Of a DNA stretch of 6,160 nt, positions 4,938 through 6,160 are shown in pieces; positions within the stretch are counted from its first letter, which is position 1, and each line of letters starts with the position of its first letter. The DNA is from Bacteroidota bacterium (lineage in GTDB: Bacteria; Bacteroidota; Bacteroidia; Flavobacteriales; Flavobacteriaceae). The notes under the pieces were generated by a model. That model made no database searches. It was not told where the DNA came from and saw nothing but the letters and a program-made list of their open reading frames with translations. The stretch lies in assembly GCA_947468985.1 (NCBI GenBank), contig CANINJ010000124.1:1-6160 (forward strand). Direction: 5' to 3'. Made by a program: the position numbers and the translations under genes.

Positions 4938-5918
4938 ATGTCAAAGATTTTAACAGGCATACAAAGCACAGGAACACCACATTTAGGAAATTTATTAGGC
5001 GCAATAATTCCAGCGATTGAGTTGTCGAATAAACCCGAGAATGAATCGTTTCTTTTCATTGCGGATTTACATTCTATCACTCAAATAAAAGACGGAACAA
5101 CTTTAAGAGCGAATACCTATAGTACCGCCGCTGCTTGGTTAGCGTGTGGATTGAACGTTAAAAAAGTGATTTTTTATCGCCAATCTGATGTGCCACAAAC
5201 GGCAGAATTATCTTGGTATTTGAGTTGTTTTTTTCCTTTTCAAAGGTTGACATTGGCACATTCATTCAAAGACAAATCCGACCGTTTAGAAGATGTAAAT
5301 GCAGGATTGTTTTCTTATCCAATGCTTATGGCAGCTGATATTTTGTTGTATGATGCCGAATTTGTTCCTGTTGGAAAAGACCAATTGCAGCACATTGAAA
5401 TTACTCGTGATGTTGCGGCTCGTTTCAATCATCAAATGGGGGAAACTTTCGTTTTGCCAGAATCGTATATTCAAGAAGATACCAAATATGTTCCAGGTAC
5501 AAATGGCGGAAAAATGAGTAAATCTGCGAATAATATCATCAACATATTTTTAGATGACAAGGCTTTGCGCAAGCAAATTATGGGAATTGAAAGTGATAGC
5601 ACACCTTTGGAAGCACCCAAAAATACTGAAACGTGTAACATTTTTGCTATTTATAAATTATTAGCTGACGAAAATCAAATTGAAAAAATGATTTTTAATT
5701 ATGCTAATGCAAATGCTGATTATGGTTATGGTCACGCCAAACAAGACTTATTTGAGTTAATTACCGAGAAATTCAAAACCGAACGTGAGAAATACAATTA
5801 CTATATGAGTAATTTGCCAGAAATTGATCACGAATTATTTGAAGGTGCCGAAAAAGCGAAAGCTGTCGCCAATGGCGTTTTGCGAAGAGTTAGAGAAAAA
5901 TTAGGATTTAGTTTCTAA
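4938..5918 (+). CDS. trpS: Tryptophan--tRNA ligase (TrpRS)
   Basis: TrpRS is a cytoplasmic class Ic aminoacyl-tRNA synthetase that charges tRNA(Trp) with tryptophan using ATP. At 326 residues it has the usual bacterial length. The HIGH-type motif appears as TGTPHLGN (11-18), and the KMSKS loop is complete at 192-196 inside PGTNGGKMSKSANN. Between them, SYPMLMAADILLYDAEFVPVG (from about 126) holds the tryptophan-site Asp134, followed by KDQLQHIEITRD, the conserved segment of this family. The C-terminal anticodon-binding helical region ends with RRVREKLGF. The ATG at 4938 places ILTGIQSTG immediately at the N-terminus, as expected, in an A-rich context without a Shine-Dalgarno. It is divergent from an acyltransferase gene and appears monocistronic. 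Its stop codon overlaps the stop of the convergent dprA, with no visible hairpin terminator. No tryptophan biosynthesis genes are nearby, which fits a housekeeping role. Confidence 0.97.
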   Translation: MSKILTGIQSTGTPHLGNLLGAIIPAIELSNKPENESFLFIADLHSITQIKDGTTLRANTYSTAAAWLACGLNVKKVIFYRQSDVPQTAELSWYLSCFFPFQRLTLAHSFKDKSDRLEDVNAGLFSYPMLMAADILLYDAEFVPVGKDQLQHIEITRDVAARFNHQMGETFVLPESYIQEDTKYVPGTNGGKMSKSANNIINIFLDDKALRKQIMGIESDSTPLEAPKNTETCNIFAIYKLLADENQIEKMIFNYANANADYGYGHAKQDLFELITEKFKTEREKYNYYMSNLPEIDHELFEGAEKAKAVANGVLRRVREKLGFSF

Positions 5919-6160
5919 ATTGCCTCAAATAATTTCCCCGGCAAAGGTCGAATAACACCTTTTAATTCCATATTTAATAACATTCCAGAGATTTTATAAA
6001 TCGGAAAATCACATTCTAATGCAATAATATCAAGGATTTCTTTTCCCGATTTTAGAAGGTAATCGTATATTTTCTGTTCGTCATTTTCTAAAGTTACAAA
6101 TAATTGTTTTTGAACTGGTTTGGATTTTTCTTCTAAATCCCAATTCAAAATATATACAAT
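5915..6160 (-). CDS. dprA: DNA processing protein DprA, C-terminal winged-helix part (5' end beyond the window)
   Basis: Only the last 81 codons are present, and the frame is open to the right edge of the window. DprA (Smf) binds incoming single-stranded DNA during natural transformation and loads RecA onto it. The visible part holds a linker (LNWDLEEKSKPVQKQLFVTLENDEQ) and then a small winged-helix domain. This runs from KIYDYLLKSGKEILDIIALECDFPIYKISGMLLNMELKG to VIRPLPGKLFEAI, which matches the DprA C-terminal domain and the characteristic GxIxxLPG(K/N)xY/F ending. The Rossmann-like DNA-binding core that would prove the assignment lies outside, so the call rests on this tail. There is no in-frame ATG in the visible part; the only start-like codon near the edge is a TTG at 6148, and the conserved ILNWD context shows it is internal. 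The gene overlaps the convergent trpS by 4 bp. Confidence 0.82.
   Translation of the reverse strand: MVYILNWDLEEKSKPVQKQLFVTLENDEQKIYDYLLKSGKEILDIIALECDFPIYKISGMLLNMELKGVIRPLPGKLFEAI

Noticed and set aside
4886..5080. Minus-strand 64-codon frame antisense to the trpS start, adjacent to the acyltransferase
   Set aside because: It is antisense to the conserved N-terminus of TrpRS, has no recognisable protein features and covers the proposed promoters. It is not credible as a gene.
5919..6000. Intrinsic terminator for trpS inside dprA
   Set aside because: Short G/C patches such as CCCCGGC are present, but no paired stem followed by a T-run was found.
1..6160. Mobile element, CRISPR array, defence island, toxin-antitoxin pair or other novel system
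   Set aside because: All space is taken by recognisable core genes with uniform base composition. There are no terminal repeats, transposase, regularly spaced repeats or unexplained gene-sized gaps.

Overview
The window looks like an ordinary chromosomal core segment from a low-GC member of the Bacteroidota, most likely the family Flavobacteriaceae (Flavobacterium or a close relative). This rests on strong A+T bias, A-rich start contexts without Shine-Dalgarno sequences, -7 elements of the Bacteroidota type (TAnnTTTG) in both divergent intergenic regions, and the protein style (RecA with a short C-terminus, a soluble diiron acyl-ACP desaturase, DprA ending in LPGKLFEAI). The species cannot be fixed from the sequence alone.

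Layout, left to right. The window opens inside a plus-strand crotonase gene (enoyl-CoA hydratase), of which only the C-terminal half is present. It converges with a minus-strand block that reads right to left: plsC-type acyltransferase (2171-2908), soluble acyl-ACP desaturase (1129-2115) and an HD-domain phosphohydrolase (406-1059). A hairpin terminator separates the desaturase from the HD gene. recA (3045-4082, plus) is transcribed divergently from the first acyltransferase and ends in a strong hairpin terminator. A second, divergent PlsC-family acyltransferase (minus) converges on recA. It is transcribed back to back with trpS (4938-5918, plus). trpS converges on, and overlaps by 4 bases, the 3' end of a minus-strand dprA whose 5' part lies outside the window.

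How the genes fit together. Three genes concern membrane phospholipid: two lysophosphatidate acyltransferase-like enzymes and a desaturase that would introduce double bonds into acyl-ACP, the acyl donor PlsC enzymes can use. The first acyltransferase and the desaturase are 55 bp apart in the same direction and probably share a transcript. RecA and DprA are functional partners in homologous recombination and natural transformation, but here they are separate transcription units on opposite strands. The HD hydrolase, crotonase and TrpRS are housekeeping or unrelated metabolic genes.

Coding is dense. The largest gap is 136 bp (2909-3044), so no stretch over 300 bases lacks a gene. I see no mobile element, CRISPR array, tRNA, rRNA, phage gene or defence gene. 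I found no convincing new system. The points worth a second look are small: promoter geometry with very short leaders, a TTC/GAA repeat on the recA promoter, a symmetrical inverted repeat before the desaturase, the FPEGG variant in the second acyltransferase, and the trpS/dprA tail overlap.
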